From: an uncultured bacterium
GTDB lineage: Bacteria; Actinomycetota; Coriobacteriia; Coriobacteriales; Eggerthellaceae
Reading direction: 5' to 3'
Length of the DNA: 6,979 bases
Assembly (NCBI GenBank): GCA_905215325.1
Contig: CAJMPP010000052.1
Span: forward strand, 1 to 6,979
Shown here: positions 6,254 through 6,979 of the stretch, in pieces
How positions within the stretch are numbered: the first letter of the stretch is position 1
Layout: each line of letters begins with the position of its first letter
Program-made: the position numbers and the translations under genes
Notes under the pieces: model-generated
The model's input: the letters and a program-made list of their open reading frames with translations, nothing else
The model's database searches: none
What the model was told of the DNA's origin: nothing

Positions 6254-6349
6254 AAAGGAACGGCTTGTCGGGAAGCGGGCTCTCCTGCCGATCTATCGGC
6301 GTGCCGGTTGTGTTGAGAGAGGCGCTTTGAGCGATACGGGACCATCATC

Positions 6350-6382
6350 GAAGAAGGCGTTTCAACCGACAATCGCCTCTTC
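6350..6382. repeat. imperfect inverted repeat in intergenic region
   Basis: GAAG (6350-6353) and AGGCG (6355-6359) pair with CGCCT (6374-6378) and CTTC (6379-6382), leaving one bulged A and a 14-base loop. No T run follows on either strand. It lies in the 392-bp gene-free stretch between the NhaC-family gene and the symporter gene, and may be an RNA fold in a readthrough transcript or have no function. Confidence 0.3.
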
Positions 6383-6445
6383 AGAACCACATTGGCTTAT
6401 GCGGTGACGGATAGAGGCCCTAGACGCCAAACCCAACTATATATA

Positions 6446-6481
6446 GGAAGAGGTTGATGACATGCGCCATCAACCTCTTCC
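6446..6481 (-). terminator. 14-bp perfect hairpin downstream of the symporter gene, probable terminator
   Basis: GGAAGAGGTTGATG (6446-6459) pairs perfectly with CATCAACCTCTTCC (6468-6481) around an eight-base loop. It begins 58 bases after the stop codon of the - strand symporter gene. In that direction the stem is followed by TATATATAGTT rather than a clean T run, so it is either an imperfect intrinsic terminator or a 3'-end stabilising structure. In the + direction TCGGAGATATCTATTTT follows. Confidence 0.6.
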
Positions 6482-6539
6482 TCGGAGATATCTATTTTCG
6501 CGGCCCGCTATCCCATAGCGTCAAGCTGCAATCGAAAGA

Positions 6540-6979
6540 CTATTCCGCGCCCTTGCGTTCCACGGCCAGCTCATGCTGGTATTCGCGGTCGATGGCGCCC
6601 TCGGGACTGGGCGGGTTCACCTCGAAGGGAACAGACTTGGTGAACAGGCTAACCACCGGCACGATGATCAGCGACAGCAGCATTGCCAAGGCGCCGCAGT
6701 TGATGGGGCTGGCGATCAGCGGCGTGCCCATCAGCGTGAGCACCATGTTTCCGCTGGTCAGGCACACGCCAACGATGAAGCTACACCACACGGCAGCCTT
6801 GGAGATGCGCCCGGAGTACAGGCCCCAAAGGAACGGGCCGAGGAACGCGCCGGCCAGAGCACCCCAGGAAATGCCCATGAGCTGCGCGATAAACGTGATG
6901 GAGGAGTTGTACTGAACCAACGCCTGCGCCGCGGACACGATGATGAACACCACGATGAGGGCGCGCATCCAGCCGAGCT
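6540..6979 (-). CDS. sodium:solute symporter (SSS family), C-terminal fragment cut by window end
   Basis: About 146 C-terminal residues are visible; the N-terminal two thirds or more lie beyond the right edge. Seen: the conserved SSS segment LVQYNSSITFIAQLMGISWGALAGAFLGPFLWGLYSG, two further hydrophobic helices (IVGVCLTSGNMVLTLMG and the CGALAMLLSLIIVPVVSLFT region), then a hydrophilic tail ending in ERKGAE. The family couples Na+ entry to uptake of organic solutes such as proline, pantothenate, sugars or carboxylates. The substrate cannot be told from this part. The ATG at 6968-6966 is internal: the frame continues upstream as Leu-Gly-Trp to the edge. The same orientation as the NhaC-family gene is seen, but the hairpin at 6446-6481 and a 392-bp gap argue against a shared transcript. 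Confidence 0.9.
   Translation of the reverse strand, partial: LGWMRALIVVFIIVSAAQALVQYNSSITFIAQLMGISWGALAGAFLGPFLWGLYSGRISKAAVWCSFIVGVCLTSGNMVLTLMGTPLIASPINCGALAMLLSLIIVPVVSLFTKSVPFEVNPPSPEGAIDREYQHELAVERKGAE

Noticed and set aside
6147..6254. N-terminal extension of the NhaC-family protein by 36 residues
   Set aside because: It would start inside the parS palindrome, adds a basic non-membrane sequence, and would include the TATACT promoter element; ATG 6146 has its own ribosome binding site.
6183..6407. Small open frames on either strand in the region around parS
   Set aside because: They run through parS and the promoter region, lack family features and ribosome binding sites, and their products show no recognisable domain.

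Overview
The window looks like chromosome from a GC-rich anaerobic actinobacterium of the Coriobacteriia/Eggerthellaceae type. This is inferred from base composition, GC-rich third codon positions and resemblance of the encoded proteins to that group (for example an NRAMP-related magnesium transporter, a clade whose structurally characterised member is from Eggerthella lenta). No search could be run, so the taxonomy is tentative. No insertion sequence, phage gene or CRISPR array is visible.

Layout from left to right. Positions 1-201 hold two tandem tRNA-Arg(ACG) genes, the first cut by the window edge, followed by an intrinsic terminator. Positions 202-438 are a gene-free leader containing a long imperfect hairpin. 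Positions 439-3177 are a two-gene operon on the + strand. Its first gene encodes PRC-barrel, MgtE-N and CBS domains plus one C-terminal membrane helix. Its second gene encodes an NRAMP-family transporter whose metal-site residues are altered as in magnesium-transporting NRMT proteins. Positions 3152-3601 encode an Rrf2-family repressor on the - strand, overlapping the end of the transporter gene. A 192-bp divergent intergenic region with a perfect 16-bp inverted repeat separates it from a + strand 5-formyltetrahydrofolate cyclo-ligase gene (3794-4417). A bidirectional terminator (4419-4448) lies between that gene and a - strand NhaC-family antiporter gene (4491-6146). Positions 6147-6539 are non-coding and contain a near-perfect ParB parS centromere site, a candidate -10 element and several hairpins. 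The right edge is the 3' part of a sodium:solute symporter gene on the - strand.

The most interesting unit is the first operon. It appears to pair a detached MgtE-type Mg2+-sensing module with an NRAMP-type Mg2+ transporter, which suggests a two-subunit regulated magnesium importer or a sensor/accessory protein. The other notable item is the parS site, which implies that this locus takes part in chromosome segregation and may lie in the origin-proximal part of the replicon.
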